Source: Acidobacteriota bacterium
Lineage (GTDB): Bacteria; Acidobacteriota; CAIWXX01
Assembly (NCBI GenBank): GCA_016191015.1
Contig: JACPPM010000270.1
Span: forward strand, 1 to 38,906
Direction of reading: 5' to 3'
DNA: 38,906 bases
Part shown: in pieces, positions 1 to 8,559 of the stretch
Position numbering within the stretch: the stretch's first letter is position 1
Layout: every line of letters begins with the position of its first letter
The notes under the pieces: generated by a model
The model's database searches: none
What the model was told of the DNA's origin: nothing
The model's input: the letters and a program-made list of their open reading frames with translations, nothing else
Position numbers and translations under genes: made by a program

Positions 1-158
1 AGCAGTCATCTCCGGTGCTCAGGGGGGCATCGAACAGACCCCTTCCTGCCTTCCTAACTTCCTGCTTTCCTGAGAGGAGTCCGGAGCGGCCAGACCGTGG
101 GGCGCCGCCACCCTGTTTGGTTGCGGCTGGTCCGCGTTAGGCTAACAGCCCGGTCGAT

Positions 159-1094
159 TCACGCGTCTTGGAGGGATTTGAAGGGCAGGACGACGTGATT
201 GAGAGCGTAGGCGAACTCGGCTCCCCACAGGAGGATGATCGAAGAGAGGTCGACCCAGATTGCGAAGACGATGAAGCTCTCGAGCTGGCCGTACATCCGT
301 CCATAGAGCGCCAGATTGCTGACGTACCACGTGAACACGCGCTTTGCGGATTCCCACAGGATCGACGTGACGACGGCGGCGGTGAGCGCGACGCGCGAGG
401 GGACGTAGCGGTTCGGAACGAATTTGTAGATCGCCGCGAAAAAGACCACGCTGAAGAGATATGGAAGCAGGATTCCCAACAGGAATCCCTGGACCTGCTC
501 CATCCAATGGGGCGGGACAAGCATCGGCGCTGAGGCGAGATGGTAGTCCAGAAACCCTTCGACGGCCGTGGCCACGGATGTGAGAACGAAGGAGAGGATC
601 AGAAAAAGCGATCCCCCCAGGATCAGGGTTATCTCCAGCAATTTCCGAAGGATGAATGGCTTGCGCTTGTTCACCTTCATGATGTGGTTCATCGCCGCCT
701 CGATCTTCGAAAACACCGCCGTTGCTATGATGAGTGACAGGACGAGACCAGGGATCCGATACCTGCCCATGCTCTGCAGAAAACTCTGGGCATTGAAGAT
801 AAACGTCGGGTCGGTCTGGATGACGAAGTCGCGCGTGTATCCGAGAGTACCTTCGTAGGCTGCCTCCATCGACCCGAGAAACTTGTTCGCGGCCGTGATC
901 AGGACGATCAGCAGGGGTACGAACGAAAAGATAGCATAGAACGCGATCAGAACAGCATGGTCGAAGCAGCGGTCGCTCATGAAATTGCGGCAGCTCTGCC
1001 TCACCAGGAAGAACGGCAGCCGCAGACTCGGCGCGAGCCTGTGGATCCCTCGGTCGGAGATACCTCCCTCCGGCCTTTCCCCCACCGCCTGCAA
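159..1094 (-). CDS. YihY/virulence factor BrkB family inner-membrane protein
   Basis: This 311-residue protein has the layout of the YihY/BrkB family: a short cytoplasmic N-terminus, then about six hydrophobic segments. Visible membrane stretches include HAVLIAFYAIFSFVPLLIVL near residues 47-66, a segment near 115-130, one near 155-175 and a C-terminal pair that includes ESFIVFAIWVDLSSIILLWG. The family signatures of a conserved first membrane segment ending in FVPLL and a late W-x-D-L-S-S-I-I-L-LWGAEF segment are present. Family members are inner-membrane proteins of uncertain transport function, and the name BrkB comes from an old misassignment. The first methionine is used; a start at Met39 would remove only the poorly conserved leader. 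The gene is divergent from the hsp20 gene and appears to be transcribed alone. Confidence 0.88.
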   Translation of the reverse strand: MQAVGERPEGGISDRGIHRLAPSLRLPFFLVRQSCRNFMSDRCFDHAVLIAFYAIFSFVPLLIVLITAANKFLGSMEAAYEGTLGYTRDFVIQTDPTFIFNAQSFLQSMGRYRIPGLVLSLIIATAVFSKIEAAMNHIMKVNKRKPFILRKLLEITLILGGSLFLILSFVLTSVATAVEGFLDYHLASAPMLVPPHWMEQVQGFLLGILLPYLFSVVFFAAIYKFVPNRYVPSRVALTAAVVTSILWESAKRVFTWYVSNLALYGRMYGQLESFIVFAIWVDLSSIILLWGAEFAYALNHVVLPFKSLQDA

Positions 1095-1315
1095 CGACTC
1101 TCCCCCTTTCCCCCGACTCCGCCCATCCTAGTCTATTCTCCAACCGTGTTTCAACCGGTCGCCAACTGCCGCTCCCAGGACCACGACTGCCCAACCAGAT
1201 TTGTCAGCGCCGCCCACCCGCCCCTTCTCCCCGACGAATCGGCGGGACTACGTGCTTCCTGTCGGACAATTATATGAATACTGGAGTATGATGCATATAA
1301 ATCAATATCTTGTAA

Positions 1316-1362
1316 GCATGAGCATCACACACTCATATTTTATGCTTGACAAATGCTCATGC
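1316..1362. promoter_or_regulatory. Inverted-repeat operator candidate upstream of hsp20
   Basis: GCATGAGCA at 1316-1324 is the exact reverse complement of TGCTCATGC at 1354-1362. The right arm lies inside the 17-bp spacer of the hsp20 promoter, so a bound repressor would block RNA polymerase. The half-sites differ from the CIRCE and HAIR consensus sequences as I remember them. The repeat is seen directly; the regulatory role is inferred. Confidence 0.5.
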
Positions 1363-1374
1363 CAGTCCTATATT
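1346..1374 (+). promoter_or_regulatory. Sigma-70 type promoter of hsp20
   Basis: A perfect -35 box TTGACA (1346-1351) is followed, after 17 bp, by TATATT (1369-1374). The surrounding sequence from about 1270 is much richer in A and T than the flanking genes. The predicted transcript would start about 35 nt before the hsp20 ATG. Confidence 0.75.
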
Positions 1375-1416
1375 GGCTTTGTGAGGAACGTAGCAAGGAA
1401 AAAGGAGAAGAAGAAC

Positions 1417-1863
1417 ATGGATTTGATCAGATGGGAACCACTCAAGGATGCGCTGGGCTTGCATGATCGGCTCAATCAGGTTTTCCAGACTTGTGCCCGG
1501 GACTTCCCGATGGCCGCGGATTTGGCTGCGGGCCGGTGGATGCCGCCGGTGGACATCTACGAGTCTGACGGAGAGGTTGTGCTGAAGGCGGAGCTGCCCG
1601 AGGTTGACCGGAAGGACATCAAGCTCTCGATCGAGAGCAACACCCTGACGCTGGAAGGCGAACGGCAGTTCGAGAACGAGACAAAGAAGGAGAACTACCA
1701 TCGGGTGGAGCGGTCATATGGTTCGTTCTGCCGCTCCTTCACTCTTCCCGCCACGATCGACCAGGAGAAGGTGAAGGCAGACTACAAAGATGGCGTGCTG
1801 AAGATCGTGCTGCCGAAGAAGCCGGAACACAAGCCGAAGCAGATCAGCGTCAGCATCAACTGA
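1417..1863 (+). CDS. Hsp20/alpha-crystallin small heat-shock protein
   Basis: This 148-residue protein is an ATP-independent holdase chaperone that binds unfolding proteins in the cytoplasm. A short amphipathic N-terminus (MDLIRWEPLKDALGLHDRLN) leads into an alpha-crystallin domain from about residue 42 (PPVDIYESDGEVVLKAELP) to about 138. The typical closing strand signature (YKDGVLKIVLPK) and a C-terminal I-x-V-type tail (ISVSIN) are present. The open frame extends upstream to 1201, but the ATG at 1417 is chosen because AAAGGAGAAG lies just before it and because it gives the usual family length. A strong promoter with an overlapping inverted repeat precedes it and a rho-independent terminator follows, so it is probably monocistronic and stress-regulated. 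Confidence 0.95.
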   Translation: MDLIRWEPLKDALGLHDRLNQVFQTCARDFPMAADLAAGRWMPPVDIYESDGEVVLKAELPEVDRKDIKLSIESNTLTLEGERQFENETKKENYHRVERSYGSFCRSFTLPATIDQEKVKADYKDGVLKIVLPKKPEHKPKQISVSIN

Positions 1864-1905
1864 GCAGTGCGTGGTGCGGGCGAGTAGCGCCGCATCGAGA
1901 CCCAG

Positions 1906-1934
1906 GGGCGAGGGTATCCTCGCCCTTTTCTTTT
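1906..1934 (+). terminator. Rho-independent terminator of hsp20
   Basis: GGGCGAGG (1906-1913) pairs perfectly with CCTCGCCC (1918-1925) across a GTAT loop and is followed by TTTTCTTTT. It lies about 40 nt after the hsp20 stop codon. Confidence 0.9.
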
Positions 1935-2063
1935 GAGGTGCACGGCCGAGCACCTGTTCGCTATCTGACCCACTGCCCAACAGCAGAACCCCGGGTCGCG
2001 GTCTGAGCTCATTCCACGGCCGCGCTTTGAATGAGGGGATCGATCTGCTCGCAGACCACGTGG

Positions 2064-2118
2064 ACGTAGACGTGGAGCGTGGTCGATCGGGATTCTTCGA
2101 CCACGATTACGTCTACGT
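2064..2118. repeat. Imperfect palindrome with long arms
   Basis: ACGTAGACGT (2064-2073) plus CGTGGTCGA (2078-2086) are mirrored by TCGACCACG (2097-2105) plus ACGTCTACGT (2109-2118). This gives a hairpin of about 20 bp with a small internal loop and a 10-nt apex. No T-tract follows, so it looks like a dispersed intergenic palindrome rather than a terminator. Confidence 0.6.
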
Positions 2119-2305
2119 CTACGATAGACGCTCCCCACTCCACAGAGGCGGTACTCTGGCTCTGCAAGACTACGGCAAAGTCCCGGAAACCGCAGATTCC
2201 ACAGATTGACTCGCAGACGTCACAGATGGCTTCGGGCCGGCCCGAGAGTGAGGAGGAAGTTGCTCGTCGGTTGAAGGCTGGACGAATCCGCGTGATCTGC
2301 GCGGA

Positions 2306-2377
2306 AATCTGCGCCATCTGCGGTTTCGTACGGAACGGACACGCCCAGATCGGCACCTCGGCTTTGCCGCAGCCCTG
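2306..2377. repeat. Dispersed intergenic repeat, copy 1
   Basis: This stretch of about 72 bp matches 12023-12094 at 61 of the 70 positions I compared by eye, in the same orientation and without gaps. The core shared words are CCATCTGCGGTTTCG and CTTTGCCGCAG. In both places the repeat is followed within 20 bp by a TTGACA promoter that serves a gene to its right. It does not code for a recognisable protein. Confidence 0.7.
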
Positions 2378-2396
2378 TCTGGCTCTGTTCTGCATG

Positions 2397-2425
2397 TTGA
2401 CATCCAATCACACTCGCCGTATCTT
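2397..2425 (+). promoter_or_regulatory. Promoter of the MoxR/DUF58 operon
   Basis: TTGACA (2397-2402), a 17-bp spacer and TATCTT (2420-2425) lie about 90 bp upstream of the first gene of the cluster. It is the only strong promoter-like sequence I see before the ten co-directional genes. Confidence 0.6.
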
Positions 2426-2515
2426 GTCGGAACGTCGCCCGGGGGTTTGTGCCTGCTGTGGCCGGGATCGAGGCGGCAGATTCACGGGCTTGAGACGTGA
2501 CTGAAAGGGAATCAG

Positions 2516-3271
2516 ATGGCGGACTGGTATTATGCTCTCGAGGGCAGGCAACTGGGTCCGGTCACCGACGCTGAGATCCAGAAGTTCGCAGGCGAGGGTG
2601 TGGTCACGGCCTCTACCCTGGTGTGGAAATCCGGGATGGCGCAGTGGCAGCCATATGAAAGCGTGCGCGCCTCGACCGAAGGCGCCGTGCCGCCGATCGA
2701 CCCTGCGATCGCCACGACCGCCGAGGCATGTTCACAGTGCGGCGCTTTGTTCTCGCTCGACAACCTCATCAGCTATCAGGGCCTGTTCGTCTGTGCTGCA
2801 TGCAAGCCCCTCTTCTTTCAGAAGGTCCGCGAGGGTGCCACTCCCAAAGGGTGGCTGGACTATGCCGGCGTCGGCATGCGATTCCTCGCTGTGATGATCG
2901 ACGGCATCATCATCACGATTCCGTTCGTGATTCTGATGACGGTGGGGATCGCCGCGGCGGCACCGAGCGAAGGTGGGCCGCTGGGGCCGTTTCTTGTGCT
3001 TCTGCTTGAGCTCGCCATCCTCGTCGGCTGGGGGGCCTACGAGATCTGGTTCATCGGCCGGTTCGGCGCCACCCCGGGGAAGATGATCTGCAAGATCAAG
3101 GTTGTGACGCCTGAGGGTGGCGCGATCAGCTATGGCAGGTCTACCGCACGGTTCTTTGCCAAGCAGTTGAGTGGCATGATTTGCTACATCGGTTACATCA
3201 TGGCGCTGTTCGACAAGGATCGCCAGACGCTTCACGACCGCATCTGTAACACGCGGGTGATTCGAGCCTGA
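2516..3271 (+). CDS. GYF_2 domain, zinc ribbon and RDD membrane protein
   Basis: This 251-residue protein has three parts. Residues 1-50 (starting MADWYYALEGRQLGPVTDAE) form a GYF_2 domain, a short bacterial module thought to bind peptides. A cysteine pair CSQC with a second CAAC about 25 residues on forms a zinc-ribbon-like linker. The C-terminal half is an RDD domain with an R-x-x-A-x-x-ID first helix (MRFLAVMIDGIIITIPFVIL), a second hydrophobic helix and a G-x-TPGK motif. The protein should sit in the inner membrane with the GYF part in the cytoplasm. It is the first gene of the operon and its stop codon shares a base with the next start, which implies translational coupling. Confidence 0.85.
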   Translation: MADWYYALEGRQLGPVTDAEIQKFAGEGVVTASTLVWKSGMAQWQPYESVRASTEGAVPPIDPAIATTAEACSQCGALFSLDNLISYQGLFVCAACKPLFFQKVREGATPKGWLDYAGVGMRFLAVMIDGIIITIPFVILMTVGIAAAAPSEGGPLGPFLVLLLELAILVGWGAYEIWFIGRFGATPGKMICKIKVVTPEGGAISYGRSTARFFAKQLSGMICYIGYIMALFDKDRQTLHDRICNTRVIRA

Positions 3272-3855
3272 TGGCTGCCGACGCCCCCGCGCTGGACTGT
3301 ATCTTCTGCCACGTGCCACTTCTTCCGGCGTTTACCGCCGAGTCCCTGCTGGCGGAATGTCCGGCCTGCCACGCCCCCTTGACGCTCGCCGCGTTCCCGG
3401 CGCTCTATCACCAGCAGGTCGTGGGAGAGGTCGGCGAGCCCGTGGTGATGGACACAGAGTCGAGCTGTTTCTACCATCCGCAGAAGAGGGCAGCGGTGCC
3501 ATGTGACGACTGCGGACGGTTTCTCTGTACCCTGTGTGAAGTGGTCATAAGCGACCGGCACCTCTGCCCCGCCTGTATCGAAGGCAGCCGGAAGAAGGGG
3601 GATCTCAAAGACATCGAGAGCTCGCGCATTCTCTACGACAACATCGCACTTGCCCTCGCCATCTGGCCGATGCTCATCTTCTACTTCACCGTGGTGACCG
3701 CACCGATAGCCGTTTTCGTGGCCATTCGCTACTGGAAGGCGCCGACGAGCATCCTCAAGCGGACCAAGCTCCGCTTCATCGCCGCCATCGGCATCGGCGT
3801 GTTGCAGATGGTTGCGTGGGGTGCCGTCATCGTCACCCTCGCCTCGAAATTTTGA
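3271..3855 (+). CDS. Zinc-binding membrane protein with B-box-like cysteine cluster
   Basis: This 194-residue protein has two cysteine-rich motifs in its N-terminal half: CIFC...CPAC near residues 10-32, and a B-box-like cluster (CFYHPQKRAAVPCDDC, then CTLC, then HLCPAC) near residues 66-108. Two hydrophobic helices occupy the C-terminal half (IALALAIWPMLIFYFTVVTA, and IAAIGIGVLQMVAWGAVIVT at the end). B-box-type zinc clusters mediate protein contacts, and no catalytic motif is visible. It overlaps the preceding stop codon by one base. Its tight linkage to the RDD and DUF4129 genes suggests a structural role in the same membrane assembly, which is inference. Confidence 0.75.
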   Translation: MAADAPALDCIFCHVPLLPAFTAESLLAECPACHAPLTLAAFPALYHQQVVGEVGEPVVMDTESSCFYHPQKRAAVPCDDCGRFLCTLCEVVISDRHLCPACIEGSRKKGDLKDIESSRILYDNIALALAIWPMLIFYFTVVTAPIAVFVAIRYWKAPTSILKRTKLRFIAAIGIGVLQMVAWGAVIVTLASKF

Positions 3856-3860
3856 TCGCC

Positions 3861-4358
3861 ATGGCGGTCTCCGACTTCCGATACCTTCGGCTCCCCGGCA
3901 GCGGCCGCCGGCTCGTGAGCGTGACCCGCCTCTGGCTGGGCGAGGATCATCTCCTCCAGGTCGAGCGGCACAGTTTCGGAGAGGACTACCGGAGGTTCTA
4001 CTTTCGGGAGATCAAGCTGATCGTCACGCAGAGAACAAATCGGGGGCGAAACATGAATATCGTCTTCGGGGTCTTGACCGCACTGCTGCTCCTGGCGATC
4101 TGGGCATCCCGTTCGAGTGTCTGGGAGGCTTGGCTTGTGCCCGCGGTGTGTCTTGGAGTGCTCCTCATCTCGAACGCATTGAAAGGGCCGACCTGTGTCA
4201 CGCGCGTTCATACCGCGGCGCAGACGGCCGAGATCTACTCCCTCAACCGACTCCGGCGCGCTCACCGGGTGATCGACCGACTCAGGCCGCTCATTGAGCG
4301 GGCCCAGGGACACGACTCCACGGCGCCCCGTCCGGCCGGCGCTCCGGTCGAGGGGTAG
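3861..4358 (+). CDS. Small membrane protein of unknown function
   Basis: This 165-residue protein is not recognised. The N-terminal 50 residues are charged and beta-rich (RYLRLPGSGRRLVSVTRLWL), resembling a small PH-like or membrane-peripheral domain. Two hydrophobic helices follow (IVFGVLTALLLLAIWA and AWLVPAVCLGVLLISNA), then a basic C-terminal helix. ATG 3861 is used; a TTG at 3852 that overlaps the previous stop codon is an alternative. It lies between two zinc-binding membrane proteins in the same operon. Confidence 0.7.
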   Translation: MAVSDFRYLRLPGSGRRLVSVTRLWLGEDHLLQVERHSFGEDYRRFYFREIKLIVTQRTNRGRNMNIVFGVLTALLLLAIWASRSSVWEAWLVPAVCLGVLLISNALKGPTCVTRVHTAAQTAEIYSLNRLRRAHRVIDRLRPLIERAQGHDSTAPRPAGAPVEG

Positions 4359-4362
4359 CCGC

Positions 4363-4692
4363 GTGGCACAGCTCACCCACCAGCGCTGCCGCAATCACGC
4401 GCTGCGTGCCGCTGTGGCCCGATGCCCTCAATGCCGACTCTATTTCTGCCGCGAGTGTGTCAGCGATCATGAAGGCCGGGTGCTCTGTGCCGCTTGCCTG
4501 CGGAGACACCTACCCGGCACGGAACGGCGGCGCACCAGCGTGCTCTCGTTCGTAGTGCGATCAGCACAGCTTCTGTTCGGTGTCTTCCTCGCCTGGCTGT
4601 TTTTCTACGGCATGGCCCGCGTGTTGGTCTCGATCCCGAGCTCGTTCCACGAGGGCGAGATCTGGAGCGAATTCCAGGAGCCGGAGGAATGA
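4363..4692 (+). CDS. Small B-box-like zinc-binding membrane protein
   Basis: This protein of about 109 residues starts with GTG (VAQLTHQRCRNH). The N-terminal half holds a compact cysteine/histidine cluster: C-x2-H, CPQC, CREC, then CAAC. This resembles the cluster in the gene at 3271, so the two may be paralogues. One membrane helix follows (AQLLFGVFLAWLFFYGMARV). The GTG at 4363 is chosen because GAGG precedes it and the previous gene ends 4 bp upstream. Its stop overlaps the next start as ATGA, a sign of coupled translation. Confidence 0.7.
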   Translation: MAQLTHQRCRNHALRAAVARCPQCRLYFCRECVSDHEGRVLCAACLRRHLPGTERRRTSVLSFVVRSAQLLFGVFLAWLFFYGMARVLVSIPSSFHEGEIWSEFQEPEE

Positions 4693-6359
4693 TCCGCCGC
4701 AAGGGGCTCGCTGCAGGCAAGAGTGCGATCGAGCTGATCGAGGAGGCGGTCTGGCTTCTGCGCGGATCGCCTCCGCTCGCCTACCTCGTCTACTCCGTCG
4801 GCACCGTCCCGTTTCTCCTCGGGCTTCTCTATTTCTGGGGCGACATGAGCCGCAGCGGGAGCGCGTACGCGCATGCGCCGGAGGCGGCACTGAGCATGGC
4901 CGTGCTCTACTCATGGATGAAAGTCTGGCACTCCGTCTACGCCGGGCTGCTGATGGCATCGGCCACGGGGGGTGCCGCTCCCGAAGGCTGGTCGCTGGCG
5001 CGGGCGGTCAGGCTCAGCGTCGCCCAAACGGCCCTCCAGCCCACATCATTCATCGCTCTCCCCCTCGCGTTTCTCTTCGCCATACCCTTCGGTTGGGTCT
5101 ACGCTTTCTACCACAACCTGAGTGTGTATGGGGATGGCCGGCGTGGATCACTCCGAGAGGTTGCTCGGGATTCCAAGAACCAGGCTATCCTCTGGCCGAT
5201 GCAGAACCACATGCTGATCCTTCTGCTGTGGTTGTTTGGTCTTTTCGTCTTTCTCAATCTCATCACAGCTCTCATGCTCGCTCCCTACCTCCTCAAGATG
5301 TTCGCCGGAATCGAAACGGTGTTTACGAGGGGCGGGCTGGCGTTCCTCAACACCACACTCTTGGCAGCAGCCTGCTCGCTGAGCTATCTCGTCATGAACC
5401 CGCTCGTGAAGGCCGTCTACGTCTTGCGATGCTTCCACGGAGACTCGTTGAGAACCGGTGAGGACATCAGGGTGGAGATGCGGAGCTTCGCTGCAAAACC
5501 GATAGTCGGCGCCGCTGTCCTCTGCGCCGCGCTGGCCTGTGTCGATCCGGCCGACCTTTGCGCCGCCCCGGCTCCACCGGCTCCTCAGGCGGCCGATGCT
5601 TCAGGCGTCCAGGCAGCCGAACTGGAGAAATCAGTCGAGGAAGTGCTCGCGCGGCGTGAGTACACGTGGCGGCTCCCGCGCGAGAAGGTCGACGAGGTCG
5701 AGGAGAAGGGGCTGGTTTCGCGCTTCATCAGGGCGGTCGCGAACGTGATCATGGACGCATCCAAGGCGGTCGGAAGATGGTTTGCCGATATCCTCCGGTG
5801 GTTGCGGGATCTGTTGACACCGGATGAGCAACGGATCGAAGACCAGGGCGGCGGCGGCATCGTCTCCTGGATTCTCTCTTCGACCGGGCTGCTCTACATT
5901 CTTCTGGCGCTGGTCATGTGTGTTGCAGGCGTGCTCGTGTGGCGGCTGGCGCAGAGCCGGAACCGGACAGCCGCCGGACAGCTCGTGCCTCTGCCGGGGC
6001 CCGGACCCGACATCGCCGCGGAGTCGACGACAGCCGATCAGCAGCCGGCGGAAGAGTGGATTGCGGCGGCGGCTCAACTGATGGCTCGGGGCGAGTGGCG
6101 CCTGGCGATGCGTGCGCTCTATCTGGCGTCGCTGGCCCTCCTGGCCCAGCAAAGCCTCGTTACCCTGGCCAGGTACAAGTCCAATCGGGACTACCTCCGC
6201 GAAGTGCAGAGGAGGGGCCGACCCGAGATCGCCGGCCTTTTTTCCGAAAACATGTCGGCATTCGAACGCGTCTGGTACGGCCGCCATGAAGCGACGGAGC
6301 AGATCGTCGAGCAGTTCGACAGGAATCTGGAAAGGTTGAGGGGCCATGCGAAGGCATAG
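4689..6359 (+). CDS. DUF4129 domain multi-pass membrane protein
   Basis: This 556-residue protein has an N-terminal region of about 300 residues with several membrane helices (for example LAYLVYSVGTVPFLLGLLYF). A soluble segment (about 350-435) follows, then one further membrane helix near 460-480. The C-terminal DUF4129 domain carries the family pattern of a helical bundle (RALYLASLALLAQQSLVTLA, YLREVQRRG, then FERVWYGRHEATEQ). DUF4129 typically occurs with MoxR, DUF58 and DUF4350 genes, exactly as here. ATG 4689 overlaps the previous stop codon; the open frame extends upstream to 4494 but only as a shadow of the preceding gene. Its precise role is unknown. Confidence 0.85.
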   Translation: MIRRKGLAAGKSAIELIEEAVWLLRGSPPLAYLVYSVGTVPFLLGLLYFWGDMSRSGSAYAHAPEAALSMAVLYSWMKVWHSVYAGLLMASATGGAAPEGWSLARAVRLSVAQTALQPTSFIALPLAFLFAIPFGWVYAFYHNLSVYGDGRRGSLREVARDSKNQAILWPMQNHMLILLLWLFGLFVFLNLITALMLAPYLLKMFAGIETVFTRGGLAFLNTTLLAAACSLSYLVMNPLVKAVYVLRCFHGDSLRTGEDIRVEMRSFAAKPIVGAAVLCAALACVDPADLCAAPAPPAPQAADASGVQAAELEKSVEEVLARREYTWRLPREKVDEVEEKGLVSRFIRAVANVIMDASKAVGRWFADILRWLRDLLTPDEQRIEDQGGGGIVSWILSSTGLLYILLALVMCVAGVLVWRLAQSRNRTAAGQLVPLPGPGPDIAAESTTADQQPAEEWIAAAAQLMARGEWRLAMRALYLASLALLAQQSLVTLARYKSNRDYLREVQRRGRPEIAGLFSENMSAFERVWYGRHEATEQIVEQFDRNLERLRGHAKA

Positions 6360-7572
6360 GGTCTATCTTGCGCTGCTCGCCGGCGTTCTCGCCGTCTTCG
6401 TCATCGGGGTGATTCGCCTCTTCCAGCTTCATTTTGCGGTCGGAGACGTCTACCCCGCCTACTCTTCGCTCAGATCCGACCCCGTCGGCTCCAAGGCATT
6501 TCACGACGCCCTCGCCGAGATCCACGGTATCTCGACCTCGCGAAACTACCACACGGATTGGGATCGGGGCGGGTCCGGCGCCACTGTCTTTTTTCTGGGG
6601 GCGAGAATCGAGGATGAATCGCCTGATGATGGCGAGTTTGTCTCCCAGATCGAAGAGCATGCGAGGCGTGGTGGCCGCGTGGTCATTGCCTGCTACCCGC
6701 TGAGCCGCATCCGGCGCGTCGATCAGGTGAGTGAGCAGGCCGATCGGCAGAAAGAAAAGAATCCGGCGCCACAAAGAAAGGACCGTGAGACGAGGCGCCC
6801 CTGGGAGAGTTTGGGTGTTCGCATGAATCTGACGAGCTTGCGCAGCCGGCACACGGTCACGGCTCCGGCTGTCGCCGGGGCTGGCGTACCCGAGGGTCTG
6901 CCCGCATCGCTCTCGTGGCACAGCATTCTCTCGTTCGAGCTGTTGCATGAGGATTGGAAGACCATCTACACGCGAGCCGGCCGACCCGTGCTCATCGCCC
7001 GCGACCTCGGCCAGGGATCGATAGTTCTCGTAAGCGACTCCTACCTCTTCAGCAACGAGGCGCTTCGTCGCGAGCTTCATGCCGCCCTGCTCGCCTGGCT
7101 TATCGGACCGTTCTCCGACGTCGTCTTCGACGAGACGCATCTGGGAGTCGCCGACTCGGCCGGCGTCATGTCGCTGGCCCGCAAGTACCACCTCCACGGC
7201 GTGCTCGCCGGGATAGTTCTGCTGGCGGCGCTGTTCGTCTGGCACAACGCCGCGCCCTTTCTGACACCGTCATCCCGCACGCTGCGCGGTCGCGCGGGGG
7301 ATGACGGCGGCTACGTCTCCGGCCGCGATTCGGCTTCCGCCTTCGTCAATCTGTTGCGACGCAACATCCCAACCGGAGATCTCCTCAGGACATGCTTCCA
7401 GGAGTGGAGGAAGACGGCTTCCCCGACCATCAAATCGGAAGACATCGACCGGATGCAGCAGCTGATCGATCGGGGCACCGGCGAGCAGATCATCTCGGCC
7501 TACAGGTCACTGTGCGATCTCACCGGCCCCCTCACGCACCACAAGAAGGAAGAGCTGAGAGCCAAAGGCTAA
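6346..7572 (+). CDS. DUF4350 domain membrane protein
   Basis: This 408-residue protein has an N-terminal membrane helix (about 7-27) and the start typical of DUF4350 proteins (YPAYSSLRSDPVGSKAFHDAL). A glutamine-amidotransferase-like fold region follows (GGRVVIACYPLSRI, GSIVLVSDSYLFSNEALR), then a second membrane helix near 285-305 and a helical C-terminus. DUF4350 resembles the ABC-transporter-associated GldG-type domain and has no visible catalytic triad. The start overlaps the DUF4129 gene by 14 bp and has GAGGGG just before it. Its position between DUF4129 and MoxR is the standard order for this system. Confidence 0.85.
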   Translation: MRRHRVYLALLAGVLAVFVIGVIRLFQLHFAVGDVYPAYSSLRSDPVGSKAFHDALAEIHGISTSRNYHTDWDRGGSGATVFFLGARIEDESPDDGEFVSQIEEHARRGGRVVIACYPLSRIRRVDQVSEQADRQKEKNPAPQRKDRETRRPWESLGVRMNLTSLRSRHTVTAPAVAGAGVPEGLPASLSWHSILSFELLHEDWKTIYTRAGRPVLIARDLGQGSIVLVSDSYLFSNEALRRELHAALLAWLIGPFSDVVFDETHLGVADSAGVMSLARKYHLHGVLAGIVLLAALFVWHNAAPFLTPSSRTLRGRAGDDGGYVSGRDSASAFVNLLRRNIPTGDLLRTCFQEWRKTASPTIKSEDIDRMQQLIDRGTGEQIISAYRSLCDLTGPLTHHKKEELRAKG

Positions 7573-7593
7573 CGGCTCAAGGGAGTGAATGGA

Positions 7594-8559
7594 ATGAACA
7601 CAGAGCTCGATCATCTGAAAGAAGTGCTCACGCGCGCCAGGTCCGAGGTCGCCAAAGTCATCATCGGCCAGTCGGACGTGGTGGACCAGTGCCTCATCGT
7701 CATTTTCACCGGACATCATGCGCTTGTAGAAGGTGTTCCTGGTATCGCAAAGACGCTCCTTGTTCGGACTCTCGCTCGGATCCTGTCGTGCGAGTTCGCC
7801 CGAATCCAGTTTACGCCCGACCTCATGCCGTCCGACATCACCGGAACCAACGTCTTCAATCTGCAGCGAAACGAGTTCACCTTCCTCAAGGGTCCGCTCT
7901 TCACGACCTTTCTGCTGGCTGACGAAATCAATCGGGCGCCGGCCAAGACTCAATCGGCCCTGTTGCAGGCGATGCAGGAACGTCAAGTGTCGGTCGATCG
8001 CGACACGCACGAGCTGTCGCCGCACTTTACCGTCTTTGCCACGCAGAACCCGGTGGAATACGAGGGAACCTACCCACTGCCGGAAGCCCAGAAGGACCGC
8101 TTCATGTTAAAGATCTCGATGACCTGGCCGGACCGCGACGATGAGCTCACGCTGGCCCGCAGGATGCTCGGCCAGGACACCCCCGAGGCCACGCTCGCGA
8201 GTGGCGCCGTGGCATCCGTGATCCGACTCGAGGAGCTCTCCGCCTTGCGCCGTGCCTTGGACAGAGTTGTTGTGCGCGACGAGCTGCTCGCCTACATCGT
8301 CGATCTTGTACGGCGGACGCGCACCCACGAGAGCATTCTGGTCGGTGGCGGACCGCGAGCCGTCCAGGCACTTCTGCTGGCCAGCCGGGCCAGTGCAGCC
8401 ATCCAGGCTCGCGACTTCGTCACCCCCGACGATGTCCGGTCGCTCGCGACCCCCGTCCTCGAACACCGCCTCATCCTCCGCCCGGAGTACGAAGTCGAAG
8501 GCCTCACCGTTCGCGAGGTCATCCAGAACGTGATTCAAGGAGTGGCGGTCCCCAGATGA
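7594..8559 (+). CDS. MoxR family AAA+ ATPase
   Basis: This 321-residue protein is a cytoplasmic AAA+ chaperone-like ATPase of the MoxR family. The Walker A is GVPGIAKT (47-54) with the A-K-T ending typical of MoxR. The Walker B is LLADEINRA (107-115). Sensor 1 lies in the stretch VFATQNPVEYEGTYPLPEAQ, and an AAA_lid domain fills the C-terminus. ATG 7594 is chosen over an in-frame GTG at 7585 because GGGAG at 7581-7585 then has an 8-nt spacing. MoxR proteins remodel or insert metal into partner proteins, often with DUF58 or VWA proteins as partners. Here the DUF58 gene overlaps its stop codon. Confidence 0.95.
   Translation: MNTELDHLKEVLTRARSEVAKVIIGQSDVVDQCLIVIFTGHHALVEGVPGIAKTLLVRTLARILSCEFARIQFTPDLMPSDITGTNVFNLQRNEFTFLKGPLFTTFLLADEINRAPAKTQSALLQAMQERQVSVDRDTHELSPHFTVFATQNPVEYEGTYPLPEAQKDRFMLKISMTWPDRDDELTLARRMLGQDTPEATLASGAVASVIRLEELSALRRALDRVVVRDELLAYIVDLVRRTRTHESILVGGGPRAVQALLLASRASAAIQARDFVTPDDVRSLATPVLEHRLILRPEYEVEGLTVREVIQNVIQGVAVPR

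Noticed and set aside
1201-1416. Upstream extension of the hsp20 frame
   Set aside because: It covers the promoter and the inverted repeat, has no ribosome site and would give an abnormal N-terminus for the family.
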